Notes: generated by a model not told the origin, from the sequence alone. Shown: positions 19,933-30,323, counted from the first letter of the stretch. The stretch: 64,000 nt of DNA from Rhodospirillales bacterium (GCA_012960465.1 DUBF01000088.1:43865-107864), one strand, 5' to 3'. Numbers and translations: made by a program.

Positions 19933-20928
19933 ATGATTAAAAATAATAGTGGTTCAATATTCATAAAAACATTGATCCAAAGTTGGCGCAAAATAGTATT
20001 GGAAATTTTTGAACCACTGAAAAGCCGGTGGTTAAGATTTACAAGACCGCTTAATATTGAAGACCCTGTGCGTGAAGCTATTGAAGATTTGATTGAAGAC
20101 AGTGAAAGTAATGCAACTCTTCTTGAAATTGAAGAGCGCAATTTATTGTCTAATATTTTGAGACTTAAAGATAAGGCTGTCTCAGATGTTATGGTGCCTC
20201 GAGCTGATATTTCAGCTTTGGATGTTGATGCGTCTTTTGTCGATTTAATAGAACTGATTAATAATGAGTCTCATTCTAGAGTGCCAATTTTTCAAGAAGC
20301 CTTAGATGATGCAATTGGTATGGTGCATATTAAAGACGTTATGGCTGCTCATTCATTATTTAAGGTTGCTGATCAGAAAAATGACACCGAGAATTTGCAT
20401 TTACGTAATATTATGCGGGATATCCTATTTGTTTCCCCATCAATGCAAGTGCTAGAGCTTTTGCTTGAAATGCGGGTTAAACGGATTCACATGGCTTTAG
20501 TTGTTGATGAGTTTGGTGGCGTTGATGGTTTGGTTACAATTGAGGATTTGGTTGAAGAAATTGTCGGCGAAATTGAAGATGAGCATGATCAAGATGAGGA
20601 CCCACAGTTGTTTTTAAAGCCTGACGGTTCTATTGAAGCTGATGCCCGTGTTTTGATTAAAAGTTTTGAGGAAACAGTCGGCAAGGTGGTCACTGAAGAT
20701 GAGCGGATAGAGTTTGATACACTCGGTGGTTTAGTTTTTTCGCTTGCTGGCCGGGTGCCAATCCGGGGTGAGCTTGTGCGGCATTCCTGTGGTATGGAAA
20801 TTGAAATTGTTGATGCCGATCCTAGGCGCATAAAAAGTATTCGCATACGTGGTTTGGAATTTGACTTACTTTCAAACACAAAGGATAACGCAGAAAAAAA
20901 TAGTAGTGATCTGTCCGTGACCCCGTGA
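19933..20928 (+). CDS. corC: CorC/HlyC family CBS-domain protein
   Basis: This is a cytoplasmic protein of 331 aa with no membrane segment. A CBS-domain pair spans about residues 75-205 (starting at VMVPRADISALDVDAS, with VTIEDLVEEIVGEIEDEHD closing it). The C-terminal CorC_HlyC domain spans about 225-310, with TLGGLVFSLAGRVPIRGE. Family members are linked to magnesium/cobalt efflux, and this short form without the DUF21 membrane domain commonly sits between ybeY and lnt. Its stop overlaps the lnt start by four bases. The molecular role in envelope biology is not settled. Confidence 0.9.
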   Translation: MIKNNSGSIFIKTLIQSWRKIVLEIFEPLKSRWLRFTRPLNIEDPVREAIEDLIEDSESNATLLEIEERNLLSNILRLKDKAVSDVMVPRADISALDVDASFVDLIELINNESHSRVPIFQEALDDAIGMVHIKDVMAAHSLFKVADQKNDTENLHLRNIMRDILFVSPSMQVLELLLEMRVKRIHMALVVDEFGGVDGLVTIEDLVEEIVGEIEDEHDQDEDPQLFLKPDGSIEADARVLIKSFEETVGKVVTEDERIEFDTLGGLVFSLAGRVPIRGELVRHSCGMEIEIVDADPRRIKSIRIRGLEFDLLSNTKDNAEKNSSDLSVTP

Positions 20929-22559
20929 TTATGATTTCTGTATTTGAAAATTGGCGTAATCGCGCATTATTAGTCCGAGGATGGCGCCGTGTTATCCTTT
21001 TATTTTTATTGGGCGCATTTAGTGTGTTTGCCTTGCCTCCCGTTCATTTTATTTTGGCCCTAGCCCCTGCTTTTGTTGGCTTGATTTGGCTGCTTGATGG
21101 ATCTACTAGAGAGGGTACAGAAAATTGGGGTTATTATTTGAAGCAATTTTCTTGTAATAGTGCATTTGCAACTGGTTGGTGGTTTGGGCTCGGTTTTTTT
21201 GCTGCCGGACTTTATTGGATTTCTTTTTCTTTTTTGGTTGATGCTCAAAAGTTTGGGTGGATGATACCAATTGTAATTTTTGTATTATCTGCTTTTTTTG
21301 CTGTTTATATAGGGCTGGTCACCTTCCTATCATATAATTTATCCCAACCTGGACTACGCCGTGTGCTTTATATCGTTGTTTTTTGGGTTATTTTTGAGTG
21401 GGTGCGGAGTTGGTTGTTCACGGGGTTTCCGTGGAATCTCCTGGGTTCTGTCTGGACCTTTAATGAGGCAATTATGCAGTTTGCTTCTGTATTTGGTGTA
21501 TTAGGGCTGAGTTTGGTAACTGTTGGGGTGGCATCAGCTTTTTCTTTTTTAGGCTATACTGATAAATCTATTCGATTTAAAATTATGGGTTTGAGTCTAC
21601 CTTTGATATTATTAGCTATTATTTGGGCTGGTGGTTCTTGGCGTTTGCTGGGGGTCGAAACTAAGTTTGTAGATGATGTTTTACTCCGCCTTGTGCAACC
21701 TAATATATTACAAAAGGATAAATGGAAGGCGCAATTAAGGGGCAAACATTTAGATAATCTTCTCGCATTAAGTTCGGCTCCGATGAAGTATGGCAAGTCT
21801 GAGCGACCTACACATATTATTTGGCCAGAGACAGCGACCCCATTTGTACTGGATAGGAATAATTCAGCGTTGAGGGTTATTGCACAAATTATACCCCCAA
21901 AGGGAGCCTTGCTGACAGGTTCCCCGCGCAGAACTAGTATAAATAAAACTACGACTAAACTATGGAATAGTCTGCATATAGTCGGGCCTGATGCAAAAAT
22001 TTTAGCAACATATGATAAATTTCACTTAGTGCCATTTGGCGAATATGTTCCTTTCCGTAAATATTTAAATAATTTTTTACCTCTTATAAAATTGACAGAA
22101 GGTCGTGTCGATTTTTCTAGCGGTCCGGGACAACGGACTATAACTGTGCCGGGGGCACCGCGGGTAAGTCCTTTAATTTGTTACGAAGTAATATTTTCTG
22201 GGGCTGTAACATCATCAGATAAAAGGGATATGCCCCAACCTGAATGGCTTTTAAATATTACTAACGATGCATGGTTTGGAGTGTCGAGTGGGCCTTATCA
22301 ACATCTAGCCGCAGCTCAACTTCGCGCAGTTGAAGAGGGTTTGCCTCTCGTCCGTGTGGCTAATACAGGAATTTCCGCAGTTATTGATGGGTATGGTAGA
22401 ATTCAAAAGGCATCTAATTTAAATGAGCGTACTTACATTGATGCCCCCTTGCCAATGCCACTAAAAACCCCAACTTTTTTTTCAAAAACCAAGGCGGCTG
22501 GTGTTTTGCTACTTGTTTTTTCCCTAATTATTTTTTCGCGGTTTAGATGGTTTACATAA
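20925..22559 (+). CDS. lnt: Apolipoprotein N-acyltransferase
   Basis: Lnt performs the last step of lipoprotein maturation in the inner membrane, acylating the N-terminal cysteine. In 544 aa, six or more helices occupy about residues 20-240, followed by a periplasmic nitrilase-like domain. The catalytic triad can be placed as Glu302 (IIWPETATPF), Lys365 (YDKFHLVPFGEYVPF) and Cys419 (SPLICYEVIF). A final helix closes the protein. The GTG at 20925 gives a four-base GTGA overlap with corC; an ATG two codons later is possible. Lipid-modified proteins such as LolE clients would depend on it. Confidence 0.95.
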   Translation: MIMISVFENWRNRALLVRGWRRVILLFLLGAFSVFALPPVHFILALAPAFVGLIWLLDGSTREGTENWGYYLKQFSCNSAFATGWWFGLGFFAAGLYWISFSFLVDAQKFGWMIPIVIFVLSAFFAVYIGLVTFLSYNLSQPGLRRVLYIVVFWVIFEWVRSWLFTGFPWNLLGSVWTFNEAIMQFASVFGVLGLSLVTVGVASAFSFLGYTDKSIRFKIMGLSLPLILLAIIWAGGSWRLLGVETKFVDDVLLRLVQPNILQKDKWKAQLRGKHLDNLLALSSAPMKYGKSERPTHIIWPETATPFVLDRNNSALRVIAQIIPPKGALLTGSPRRTSINKTTTKLWNSLHIVGPDAKILATYDKFHLVPFGEYVPFRKYLNNFLPLIKLTEGRVDFSSGPGQRTITVPGAPRVSPLICYEVIFSGAVTSSDKRDMPQPEWLLNITNDAWFGVSSGPYQHLAAAQLRAVEEGLPLVRVANTGISAVIDGYGRIQKASNLNERTYIDAPLPMPLKTPTFFSKTKAAGVLLLVFSLIIFSRFRWFT

Positions 22560-22864
22560 ATATTTTTATCTATGTTTCTATTTACACCTTTTAAAGTTTT
22601 AGGTGAGCAGGCTTTTTGTAGTGGGACTATCATGATTACTTGGTGTATTAGAATAGATAAACCCTCGTAAAATAGTTGTTTCTTTTAATGCCACACCGAA
22701 GGCCGGATTGTTGATGATAATATAATTTTTTGGGGATAAATCCCAATGATTGCGGAGTTTTTCAATTAAATTTTAGTTTTATATTGTATTGTTGATTGTG
22801 CTTGACGCTATCTGCAAACATTGCGACAAACTTATTTAAAATTTAGTTCTGTCCATTAGTTTTA
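22560..22864. other. Gap between lnt and metK without a gene
   Basis: No ORF with coding character is seen. Many alphaproteobacteria have a small XRE-family regulator between lnt and metK; it is absent here and I see no remnant. A TTGACG at 22802-22807 resembles a -35 element, but no convincing -10 hexamer follows at the right distance. The metK-proximal end holds a separate hairpin, listed on its own. Confidence 0.5.
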
Positions 22865-22892
22865 TTTCGGACCAGTTGGGCCGAAAAGGGAG
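22865..22892 (+). promoter_or_regulatory. Hairpin abutting the metK ribosome-binding site
   Basis: TTTCGG (22865-22870) pairs perfectly with CCGAAA (22881-22886), and an inner CC/GG pair caps it with an AGTT loop. The AGGGAG Shine-Dalgarno (22887-22892) follows at once and the metK ATG is at 22896. There is no U-tract, so it is not a terminator. Position suggests an effect on translation initiation. I could not match it to the SAM-II, SAM-V or SAM/SAH riboswitch patterns I know. Confidence 0.35.
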
Positions 22893-22895
22893 ATA

Positions 22896-24068
22896 ATGTC
22901 CGTGTCTAAAGTAAATTATCTTTTCACCAGTGAATCGGTTTCTGAAGGTCATCCGGATAAAGTCAGTGACAGGGTTTCTGATGCAATTGTTGATACTTTT
23001 TTAGCAGCAGACCCTTTTTCACGTGTCGCGGTTGAAACACTTTGCACAACAAATCGTATTGTTCTTGCTGGTGAAGTCCGCGGACCGGATAGTGTAACCC
23101 ATAAAGTAATGGAAGAGGCTGCCAGAGAAGCCGTTAAAGATATTGGTTATGAACAAAGCGGTTTCCACTGGGCTGAAATGGATGTTGCGGTTCATGTTCA
23201 TGCACAATCTACAGATATTGCTCGGGGTGTTGATGCGGTAGGCAACAAGGATGAAGGAGCCGGTGATCAGGGGATCATGTTTGGATATGCATGTCGGGAA
23301 ACCGACGTATTAATGCCAGCCCCAATTCATTATTCTCACGCAATTTTGGAAGTTCTTGCTAAAGCTAGGCACTTAGGGGAAATTTCGGGGTTAGGCCCCG
23401 ATTCTAAGAGCCAAATTACTTTGAAGTATGAAAATGGTAAACCGGTTGGTGCGACGTCTGTGGTTGTATCGACGCAACATGACGGTGACTTGGATCAAGC
23501 TGCCGTAAAGGAGATTGTAAGACCTTACGTTGAGGAGGTTTTGCCTGATGGTTGGATGTGTCCGGAAGAAGAGTTTTACGTAAATCCAACAGGTCTATTT
23601 GTAATTGGTGGGCCTGATGGTGATGCGGGGTTAACGGGTCGAAAAATAATTGTTGACACTTACGGTGGGGCTGCACCCCATGGCGGCGGTGCATTTTCAG
23701 GAAAAGATCCTACAAAGGTTGATCGCTCTGCTGCTTACGCGGCAAGATACTTGGCAAAAAATGTTGTTGCAGCTAAATTGGCTGAAAAATGCACTATACA
23801 GCTGGCCTATGCCATTGGAGTTTCAAAACCACTCTCTCTTTATGTTGATACTGCTGGAACGGGTTTGATTGATGAAGAAAAGTTGGCTAAAGCTCTTCAA
23901 GAAGTTATGGACTTGAGCCCTCGTGGAATTCGTGAACACCTGCAATTAAGTCGCCCAATTTACGCCCGCACGTCGGCTTACGGTCATTTTGGGCGTCAAC
24001 CAGATACAGATGGGGGTTTTTCATGGGAAAAAGAAGATCTCGTTGAGCCTCTAAAAGCTGTTTTATAA
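22896..24068 (+). CDS. metK: S-adenosylmethionine synthetase
   Basis: MetK makes SAM from methionine and ATP in the cytoplasm. The 390 aa contain EGHPDKVSD (His19, Asp21 in ATP/metal binding), [12 protein letters not shown] around residue 120, and the glycine-rich loop [19 protein letters not shown] around 266-284. Length is normal and all signature regions are intact. The ATG is four bases after AGGGAG. SAM made here feeds MiaB, TrmB and UbiE encoded in this window. trmB follows after 22 bases. Confidence 0.98.
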   Translation: MSVSKVNYLFTSESVSEGHPDKVSDRVSDAIVDTFLAADPFSRVAVETLCTTNRIVLAGEVRGPDSVTHKVMEEAAREAVKDIGYEQSGFHWAEMDVAVHVHAQSTDIARGVDAVGNKDEGAGDQGIMFGYACRETDVLMPAPIHYSHAILEVLAKARHLGEISGLGPDSKSQITLKYENGKPVGATSVVVSTQHDGDLDQAAVKEIVRPYVEEVLPDGWMCPEEEFYVNPTGLFVIGGPDGDAGLTGRKIIVDTYGGAAPHGGGAFSGKDPTKVDRSAAYAARYLAKNVVAAKLAEKCTIQLAYAIGVSKPLSLYVDTAGTGLIDEEKLAKALQEVMDLSPRGIREHLQLSRPIYARTSAYGHFGRQPDTDGGFSWEKEDLVEPLKAVL

Positions 24069-24090
24069 GGAACCAGTAATTATTTGAGCT

Positions 24091-24798
24091 ATGATAAAAG
24101 ATAAAAGCTCTTTCTCAAATAAACATCAATTTTATGGAAGACGAAAGGGATATTCATTAAGTCTACTACGAAAAAATTTATTGAATGAACTGCTTCCAAA
24201 ATTATTAATTGATACAGAAAGTTCTAGTTTAATTATACCCTCCCTGTATTTTAAAAAAAATAATGAGATTTGGTTAGAAATTGGTTTTGGTGCTGGCGAA
24301 CATTTGGCAGCCCAGGCGGCAAGGTATCCTGATGTTGGTTTTATCGGATGTGAACCATATGTTAATGGTGTTGCTAAACTGCTCTCTGAAATAAAAAAAA
24401 AGTCGTTAAACAACATTCGTCTACACAATGATGATGCAAGACTTCTGTTGGAAAAATTAGCGCCCGCTTCGATTAATAAAGTTTTTGTTTTGTTTTCTGA
24501 TCCATGGCCAAAAAAACGACATAATCGTCGAAGATTTATTAATTATGAGAATTTAAATGCACTTTCGAGAGTTATGAAGAACTTTGCAAATCTGAGATTT
24601 GCTACCGACGATATGGGTTTTGCCCGATGGGCGTTAAGCATGTTTTATCAACACCCAGATTTTCATTGGTTAGTGGATGGTCCAGAGGATTGGCGCAATC
24701 GTTATGTTGATGCTCTTTCGACGCGTTATGAAAAGAAAGCTATAAAACGAGGCCAAAAATGTGTTTATTTAACCTTTCAACGTTGTGCTCGCAATTAA
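24091..24798 (+). CDS. trmB: tRNA (guanine-N7-)-methyltransferase
   Basis: TrmB methylates G46 in the variable loop of tRNAs using SAM. The 235 aa contain the SAM-binding EIGFGAGEH (63-71) and the family motif SDPWPKKRHNRRRF around residues 137-150. The N-terminal HQFYGRRKGYSLS corresponds to the 'FxGRRxG' start common in alphaproteobacterial TrmB. It lies 22 bases after metK, so the two are probably co-transcribed, with a terminator 100 bases downstream closing the unit. Confidence 0.95.
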   Translation: MIKDKSSFSNKHQFYGRRKGYSLSLLRKNLLNELLPKLLIDTESSSLIIPSLYFKKNNEIWLEIGFGAGEHLAAQAARYPDVGFIGCEPYVNGVAKLLSEIKKKSLNNIRLHNDDARLLLEKLAPASINKVFVLFSDPWPKKRHNRRRFINYENLNALSRVMKNFANLRFATDDMGFARWALSMFYQHPDFHWLVDGPEDWRNRYVDALSTRYEKKAIKRGQKCVYLTFQRCARN

Positions 24799-24898
24799 TG
24801 GTGACCTTTGGAATTAAGAAAAAGCTTGTATTTTTTGGTTTTAGGAGTGATATTTGATTACATTCTTGAATGATTCTGGATATATAGAAATTCTAGGG

Positions 24899-24922
24899 GT
24901 GGGCTCGCGGGCCCACTTTTTT
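24899..24922 (+). terminator. Rho-independent terminator between trmB and rimP
   Basis: GTGGGC (24899-24904) and GCCCAC (24911-24916) form a perfect six-pair GC-rich stem with a six-base loop, followed by six T residues. It ends the metK-trmB transcript or acts as an attenuator in the rimP-nusA leader. The distance to rimP (about 30-70 bases depending on start) leaves little room for a promoter in between, which makes attenuation worth considering. Confidence 0.8.
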
Positions 24923-24988
24923 GCATTTTAGGGCTTTGTTTCGGAGTGTTTGTTATTAATGCGTGGCCAGATAGGTAAATGTAAGTTA

Positions 24989-25471
24989 ATGAACGAAGAC
25001 CTTAAAATTAAACAGTTGATTGTTCCTATAATAAACAGTCTTGGATATGATCTCGTTCGGATTCAAATTTGCGATGAAAAGACCAAAACGGTGCAAATTA
25101 TGGTTGAACGGCTAGACGAAGCAGATTTAACTGTAGAAGATTGCTCTATAATCTCTAAAGAGATTTCGGTAATCTTAGATATTAATGATCCTATAAGTGG
25201 GAATTATTTGTTAGAAGTGAGTTCGCCGGGGATTGATCGTCCTTTGTTGCGACTTAAAGATTTTGAGAAATATGCCGGATTTCATGCCCGTGTTGACATG
25301 AATATTATGTTTGAAGGCCGTAAAAAATTTAGGGGAAAGTTAGCTGGAATTGAAGGTAAAAATATTAGAATAAGAGTAAAAGAAGAAACATATGTGTTGC
25401 CGTTTGATGAAATTCAAAAGGCAAAGTTATTGTTGACCCAAGAGCTGCTAAATGCAGCGACACAGAACTAA
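24989..25471 (+). CDS. rimP: Ribosome maturation factor RimP
   Basis: RimP assists 30S subunit assembly. The C-terminal two thirds show EVSSPGIDRPLLRLKDFEKY and a following SH3-like domain, characteristic of the family. I chose the ATG at 24989 (MNEDLKIKQLIVPIINSLGY, 160 aa), which matches the usual N-terminus. An ATG at 24959 and a TTG at 24950 lie upstream in frame, and a GGAG at 24942 would suit them, so the start is uncertain. It is first in the rimP-nusA-ylxR-infB unit. Confidence 0.92.
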   Translation: MNEDLKIKQLIVPIINSLGYDLVRIQICDEKTKTVQIMVERLDEADLTVEDCSIISKEISVILDINDPISGNYLLEVSSPGIDRPLLRLKDFEKYAGFHARVDMNIMFEGRKKFRGKLAGIEGKNIRIRVKEETYVLPFDEIQKAKLLLTQELLNAATQN

Positions 25472-25501
25472 TTAGGTTTCAAAGCTATAGGTTAAAGAAT
25501 T

Positions 25502-27109
25502 ATGGATACGAATACAGAATCAAAAATGATATATACGCACCCTGAGCTTCTTTTGGTGGCGGATACAGTGGCTCGAGAAAAGGGAATTGAAAAGGAGGAG
25601 GTCCTAGAGGCTATGGAGCAGGCAATTCAAAAAGCTGGTCGTTCCAAATACGGTCATGAGCACGATATTCGTGCTGAAATTGACCGTAGCTCTGGAGAAA
25701 TTAAATTAGCACGTTATGTTGAGGTAGTCGAAGAAGTTGAAAATGAAGTAACGCAAATTACTTTGAAATTGGCTCAAGGAACAAACGTTGACGCTACAAT
25801 TGGTGAGTTTATTGTTGATCCTTTGCCTCCAATTGATTTTGGTCGTATTGCAGCTCAGACAGCTAAACAGGTTATTGTGCAAAAAGTTAGGGAGGCTGAA
25901 CGTAAGCGCCAGTTTGCAGAATTCAAAGATCGTATTAGCGAAATTGTTAACGGGGTAGTTAAACGTGTTGAATTTGGTAACGTTATTGTTGATTTGGGTA
26001 ATCGCGCAGAAGGTATAATCCGCCGTGACGAGTGTATTCCGCGTGAGCATTTTAATAACGGTGATCGGGTGCGATCTTATATCTTTGACGTGAGAGAAGA
26101 ACAGCGTGGCCCTCAAATTTTCTTGTCTAGAAGCCACCCACAATTTATGGCTAAATTATTTACCCAAGAGGTACCAGAAATTTATGATGGTGTGATTGAA
26201 ATAAAGTCAGTTGCTCGCGATCCAGGAAGTCGCGCTAAAATAGCCGTTATATCTTCAGATAGCAGTATCGACCCAGTAGGTGCTTGTGTTGGGATGCGAG
26301 GTTCGCGGGTACAGGCGGTGGTTGCCGAATTGCAAGGTGAAAAAATTGATATTATTTCTTGGTCTGATCAGCCGGCAAATTTTATCGTTAATGGATTAGC
26401 GCCCGCTGAGGTGACTAAAGTAGTATTGGACGAAGAACAAAATCGCATTGAAGTTGTCGTGCCTGACGAGCAGTTGAGCCTAGCAATTGGTCGTCGCGGC
26501 CAGAATGTGCGCCTAGCCTCTCAGTTGACGGGTTGGGATATTGATATACTTACAGAAGCTGAAGAATCTGATCGCCGAAATGAAGAATTTAAAACGCGTT
26601 CACAATTATTTACTGATAGTTTAGATGTTGATGAAGTGATAGCTCAATTGTTAGTGACTGAAGGATTCTCAACAATAGAAGAAGTTGCTTTTGTTCCGAT
26701 TGAAGAATTATCAACAATTGAGGGGTTTGATGAGACTTTGGCATCTGAATTACATAATCGTGGTCGACAATTTTTAGAACAGAAAGAAGTTGAACTAACA
26801 GAAGTGCGTAAAAAAGCCGGTGTAAGTGATGAAATTGCTGATATTCCCGGGTTGAGCGGTGAAATGCTTGTTGCTCTAGGTGAAAATGATATTAAATCCC
26901 TTGATGATTTAGCTGATCTCGCTAACGATGAGTTGATAGAATTTGTGGGCAAGGTTAATTTAACTGAAGAATGTGCTAATGAAATTATTATGTTAGCGAG
27001 GGCTCACTGGTTTGAAGACGAAGTAAATTCTGATGAACCGCTTGCCGAGACGGAGGTTGTCAAGGAAATGAATTCTGATGGTATAGAAGTGGAAAAACCA
27101 ACGACATGA
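25502..27109 (+). CDS. nusA: Transcription termination/antitermination factor NusA
   Basis: NusA binds RNA polymerase and nascent RNA and affects pausing, termination and antitermination. The 535 aa show an N-terminal RNAP-binding domain, an S1 domain (about 140-205, [21 protein letters not shown]), two KH domains (about 240-350, including [20 protein letters not shown] and [20 protein letters not shown]), and C-terminal helix-hairpin-helix repeats (about 375-510), the longer arrangement usual in proteobacteria. The start is 30 bases after rimP. Confidence 0.97.
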   Translation: MDTNTESKMIYTHPELLLVADTVAREKGIEKEEVLEAMEQAIQKAGRSKYGHEHDIRAEIDRSSGEIKLARYVEVVEEVENEVTQITLKLAQGTNVDATIGEFIVDPLPPIDFGRIAAQTAKQVIVQKVREAERKRQFAEFKDRISEIVNGVVKRVEFGNVIVDLGNRAEGIIRRDECIPREHFNNGDRVRSYIFDVREEQRGPQIFLSRSHPQFMAKLFTQEVPEIYDGVIEIKSVARDPGSRAKIAVISSDSSIDPVGACVGMRGSRVQAVVAELQGEKIDIISWSDQPANFIVNGLAPAEVTKVVLDEEQNRIEVVVPDEQLSLAIGRRGQNVRLASQLTGWDIDILTEAEESDRRNEEFKTRSQLFTDSLDVDEVIAQLLVTEGFSTIEEVAFVPIEELSTIEGFDETLASELHNRGRQFLEQKEVELTEVRKKAGVSDEIADIPGLSGEMLVALGENDIKSLDDLADLANDELIEFVGKVNLTEECANEIIMLARAHWFEDEVNSDEPLAETEVVKEMNSDGIEVEKPTT

Positions 27110-27148
27110 GTTACTGGTTGTTTAAAGGTCATTAAAAGAGAGGTAAAC

Positions 27149-27745
27149 ATTATTAAGATAAATTCCCCAGATCGCAAGTGTATTTTTACGGGAGAGGAAC
27201 AGCGTAAGTCTAAACTTGTGCGGTTTGTTGTGGGACCTGATAAGGTTGTTGTTCCAGATATACTAGAACGTTTGCCCGGTAGGGGTTTTTGGTTGAAAGC
27301 AAGTCGACATATTGTCTTTAATGCGTGTAAAGAAAATGTATTTTCGCGATCTGCTCGTACCTCTGTAACCGTTCCAGAAGATTTAATTGAGCTCGTTGAG
27401 AGGTTGTTGAGGCAGCACTGCCTAGATATTTTTGGTCTCGCCTGCAGAGCTGGACAAATGGTTGGAGGGTATGAAAAGGTTAGGTCAGTTTTATTGGCTG
27501 AGAATTCGGGAGTTTTGGTTTTTGCTAGTGATGGTGCAGAGGATGGGAAAAATAAAATCAGCAGACTATTACCTGACAATCCAATTATCAATTGTTTTTC
27601 TGGTAGTGAGTTGGGTGCTGCTATTGGTATGGGAAGACTGGTTCATGCGGTTATAGCACCCGGGGGTTTTGCTGAAAAATTATTGGGTGAAACATCAAGG
27701 TTGTTAGGATTTCAGGAAAACGATCCAATCTATAAACTAAAATAA
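27149..27745 (+). CDS. ylxR: YlxR (DUF448) protein fused to an L7Ae-like domain, probable ATT start
   Basis: This is an RNA-binding protein of unknown exact role, always near nusA and infB. The frame encodes the YlxR signature RKCIFTGE near the N-terminus, then LVRFVVGPD, GRGFWLKASR and, from about residue 95, an L7Ae/Gadd45-like half (IFGLACRAGQMVGGYEKVRS). Between the nusA stop, in the same frame, and the internal GTG at 27218 there is no ATG, GTG or TTG; starting at 27218 would delete the signature. ATT at 27149 lies five bases after GAGAGG (27138-27143), an ideal Shine-Dalgarno, so I place the start there. ATT 27152 and ATA 27158 are alternatives. Product about 198 aa. Confidence 0.85.
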   Translation: MIKINSPDRKCIFTGEEQRKSKLVRFVVGPDKVVVPDILERLPGRGFWLKASRHIVFNACKENVFSRSARTSVTVPEDLIELVERLLRQHCLDIFGLACRAGQMVGGYEKVRSVLLAENSGVLVFASDGAEDGKNKISRLLPDNPIINCFSGSELGAAIGMGRLVHAVIAPGGFAEKLLGETSRLLGFQENDPIYKLK

Positions 27746-27809
27746 GTAATTTTAAAATTGCCAAATAATTGGCCTAATAACTATTATAAAAATAAGTAGA
27801 TGGTTAGAC

Positions 27810-30299
27810 ATGACGGATAGTATAAAAAGCAAAGAACAGACGTTGAAAAAGAAGCTCAGCCTTTCGCGGCCGGGTAAACTTGAACTTAAAAAAACAGTTG
27901 GGGGCGGTCAGGTCCGCCAGAACTTTTCTCATGGCCGTTCAAAAGTTGTTACGGTTGAGGTTAAAAAGAAGAGAACGTTTGCACCTGGGTCATCAGGAGG
28001 TATGACTGAAGTTGTCCCAGAAGCGGCGGATAAAGCGCCCGCCGGGGTCAATGAAGTTCGACCCAAAGAAAGTGTTGTTGAAGAAAAAATTGCTGCGCCA
28101 ATAGCCTCCCATAATTTAACTGATCGTGAACGGGCTACCCGGGCTCATGCCCTTCACGAGGCCCATAAAGGCGTGGACCAGCACGATAATCAGCCAATAT
28201 TAGAAGAGCCGCCTAAAATAAAAGAAAAGCCCAAACAAAAAGACATTTCAGAATTTGAACAATCTCGGCAAGCAGCTATTGATCTGGAAGCGGCGGAGGC
28301 AGCGGCGGCAAAATCTAATCAGGACAAGGTTATTATCAAAGATGATGATGATGGAGAGAAAAAGAAAACAACAGCCCCAAAACGACCATCTCCTTCGCCT
28401 CGGCAGGGTCAGCGACGTAGTCAGGGAAAGCTGACAATTGCTGCGGCTTTAGATGATTCTGAGCGCCAACGTTCTCTGGCGTCCGTTAAACGGCAACGCG
28501 CCCGCCAGAAGCGTAAAGAAGGGCCGATTGAGCACGTTAAAATTGTTCGTGAAGTTACTATACCTGAGACAATTTCTGTCCAAGAACTCTCTAATCGTAT
28601 GGCTGCGAGGGGCGTGGATGTTATTAAAACGCTAATGAAGATTGGCGTCATAGCAAATATGAGTGAGATAATTGATGCTGATACAGCAGAGCTTGTCGTT
28701 GAAGAATTTGGTCACACAGTTAATCGGGTTAGTGATTCTGACATTGAAATTGGGTTGGGAGGGCAAGCAGATAGAGAAGAGGATCTTTTTCCAAGGTCTC
28801 CAGTTGTAACAGTTATGGGTCATGTTGACCATGGCAAAACTTCTTTATTGGATGTGATGCGTAAGACTAATATTGTTTCGCGAGAAGCCGGCGGTATTAC
28901 ACAACATATTGGAGCGTATCAAACAATAACGGATGGTGGTGAAAAGATCACATTTATTGATACACCTGGACATGAGGCTTTTACTGCTATGCGCGCTCGA
29001 GGTGCAGGGGTGACGGACATCATTATACTCGTTGTTGCTGCCGATGATGGAATTATGCCGCAAACTGTTGAAGCCATCAATCACGCAAAATCTTCTGGAG
29101 CACCAATAATTGTTGCTATTAATAAAATTGATAAACCTGATGCTGATCCAAATCGGGTGCGCACTCAACTATTGGAGCATGAATTGGTTATGGAAGTCAT
29201 GGGTGGTGATGTATTAGATGTTGAAGTGTCCGCAATCGAAGGTACAAATATAGATAAGCTGGAAGAAGCGATCGGTCTTCAGGCGGAACTTCTTGACTTA
29301 AAATCTAACCCAAACCGTGCCGCGGAGGGTGTGGTTATTGAGTCGCGTATTGAGCAAGGGCGAGGTGTGGTAGCGACTGTTCTTGTGCAGCGCGGCACTT
29401 TAGAAATTGGCGATATTTTCGTCGCTGGTTCTGAATCGGGGCGGGTACGCGTTCTGATAAATGATCAGGGAGAAAATATAACTAAGGCGGGTCCGTCTGT
29501 TCCTGCTGAGGTGGTTGGTTTTGCTGGTGCTCCCGGCGCTGGCGATAAATTCTTTGTTGTTGAAAGTGAGGCGCGCGCGCGCGAGGTTGCAGAATTTCGA
29601 AGTAATAAAAATAGGGGTGCAAAATCAATTGCTGGAAAGCGGGGCACTCTAGAAGAAATGTTTGAATCTATCAAAGCTGGTGAAATTAAAGAATTACCAG
29701 TTGTCATAAAAGCGGACGCTCAAGGTTCAGTTGAGGCCATCATTGGTATGTTTGAAAACCTACCGCAAGATGAGGTTCAGGTGCAGGTTCTGCACAAAGG
29801 TGTTGGAGGTATAAACGAATCTGATATTACCCTTGCGGGAGCGTCTAGCGCGGCAGTTTTTGGTTTTAATGTAAGAGCTAACCCTCAGGCAAGAGATTTA
29901 GCTCGTCAAGATGGAGTTGATATAAGATATTATTCTGTAATTTATGATGTCATTGATGATATCAAAAAACTTCTTGTTGGGATGATGGCTCCAATTGTCC
30001 GGGAAACTTTCTTAGGTAATGCCGAAGTTCGCGATGTTTTTAATGTATCTAAAATTGGCAAGGTTGCTGGTTGTTTTATCACCGCTGGTGAAGTAAGACG
30101 AGGGGCTGGTGTACGTCTGTTGAGAGATGATGTTGTGATTCATCAAGGGAGCTTATCAACTCTAAAACGTTTTAAGGATGATGTTAACGAAGTAAAAGAA
30201 GCACACGAGTGTGGTATGTCTTTTGAAAATTATAACGATCTCAAAGTTGGTGATGTTATTGAGTGTTTTGATATAGTAGAGGAAATCCCAGAAATATAG
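27810..30299 (+). CDS. infB: Translation initiation factor IF-2
   Basis: IF-2 is a GTPase that brings fMet-tRNA to the 30S subunit and promotes subunit joining. The 829 aa begin with a long charged, low-complexity N-terminal region (to about 240). An IF2_N segment follows ([20 protein letters not shown]), then the G domain with G1 GHVDHGKT (337-344), G3 DTPGHEAF and G4 NKID. Domains II, III and C2 close the protein. The alphaproteobacterial N-terminal [22 protein letters not shown] block is present. It follows ylxR by 64 bases. Confidence 0.98.
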   Translation: MTDSIKSKEQTLKKKLSLSRPGKLELKKTVGGGQVRQNFSHGRSKVVTVEVKKKRTFAPGSSGGMTEVVPEAADKAPAGVNEVRPKESVVEEKIAAPIASHNLTDRERATRAHALHEAHKGVDQHDNQPILEEPPKIKEKPKQKDISEFEQSRQAAIDLEAAEAAAAKSNQDKVIIKDDDDGEKKKTTAPKRPSPSPRQGQRRSQGKLTIAAALDDSERQRSLASVKRQRARQKRKEGPIEHVKIVREVTIPETISVQELSNRMAARGVDVIKTLMKIGVIANMSEIIDADTAELVVEEFGHTVNRVSDSDIEIGLGGQADREEDLFPRSPVVTVMGHVDHGKTSLLDVMRKTNIVSREAGGITQHIGAYQTITDGGEKITFIDTPGHEAFTAMRARGAGVTDIIILVVAADDGIMPQTVEAINHAKSSGAPIIVAINKIDKPDADPNRVRTQLLEHELVMEVMGGDVLDVEVSAIEGTNIDKLEEAIGLQAELLDLKSNPNRAAEGVVIESRIEQGRGVVATVLVQRGTLEIGDIFVAGSESGRVRVLINDQGENITKAGPSVPAEVVGFAGAPGAGDKFFVVESEARAREVAEFRSNKNRGAKSIAGKRGTLEEMFESIKAGEIKELPVVIKADAQGSVEAIIGMFENLPQDEVQVQVLHKGVGGINESDITLAGASSAAVFGFNVRANPQARDLARQDGVDIRYYSVIYDVIDDIKKLLVGMMAPIVRETFLGNAEVRDVFNVSKIGKVAGCFITAGEVRRGAGVRLLRDDVVIHQGSLSTLKRFKDDVNEVKEAHECGMSFENYNDLKVGDVIECFDIVEEIPEI

Positions 30300-30323
30300 T
30301 ATATGCTATAACTGGATGGTCAT

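Noticed and set aside
27107..27217. NusA-YlxR fusion by stop-codon read-through, since both are in one frame
   Set aside because: A proper Shine-Dalgarno at 27138-27143 and complete NusA C-terminus make separate initiation at ATT simpler; no hairpin or context typical of read-through is seen.
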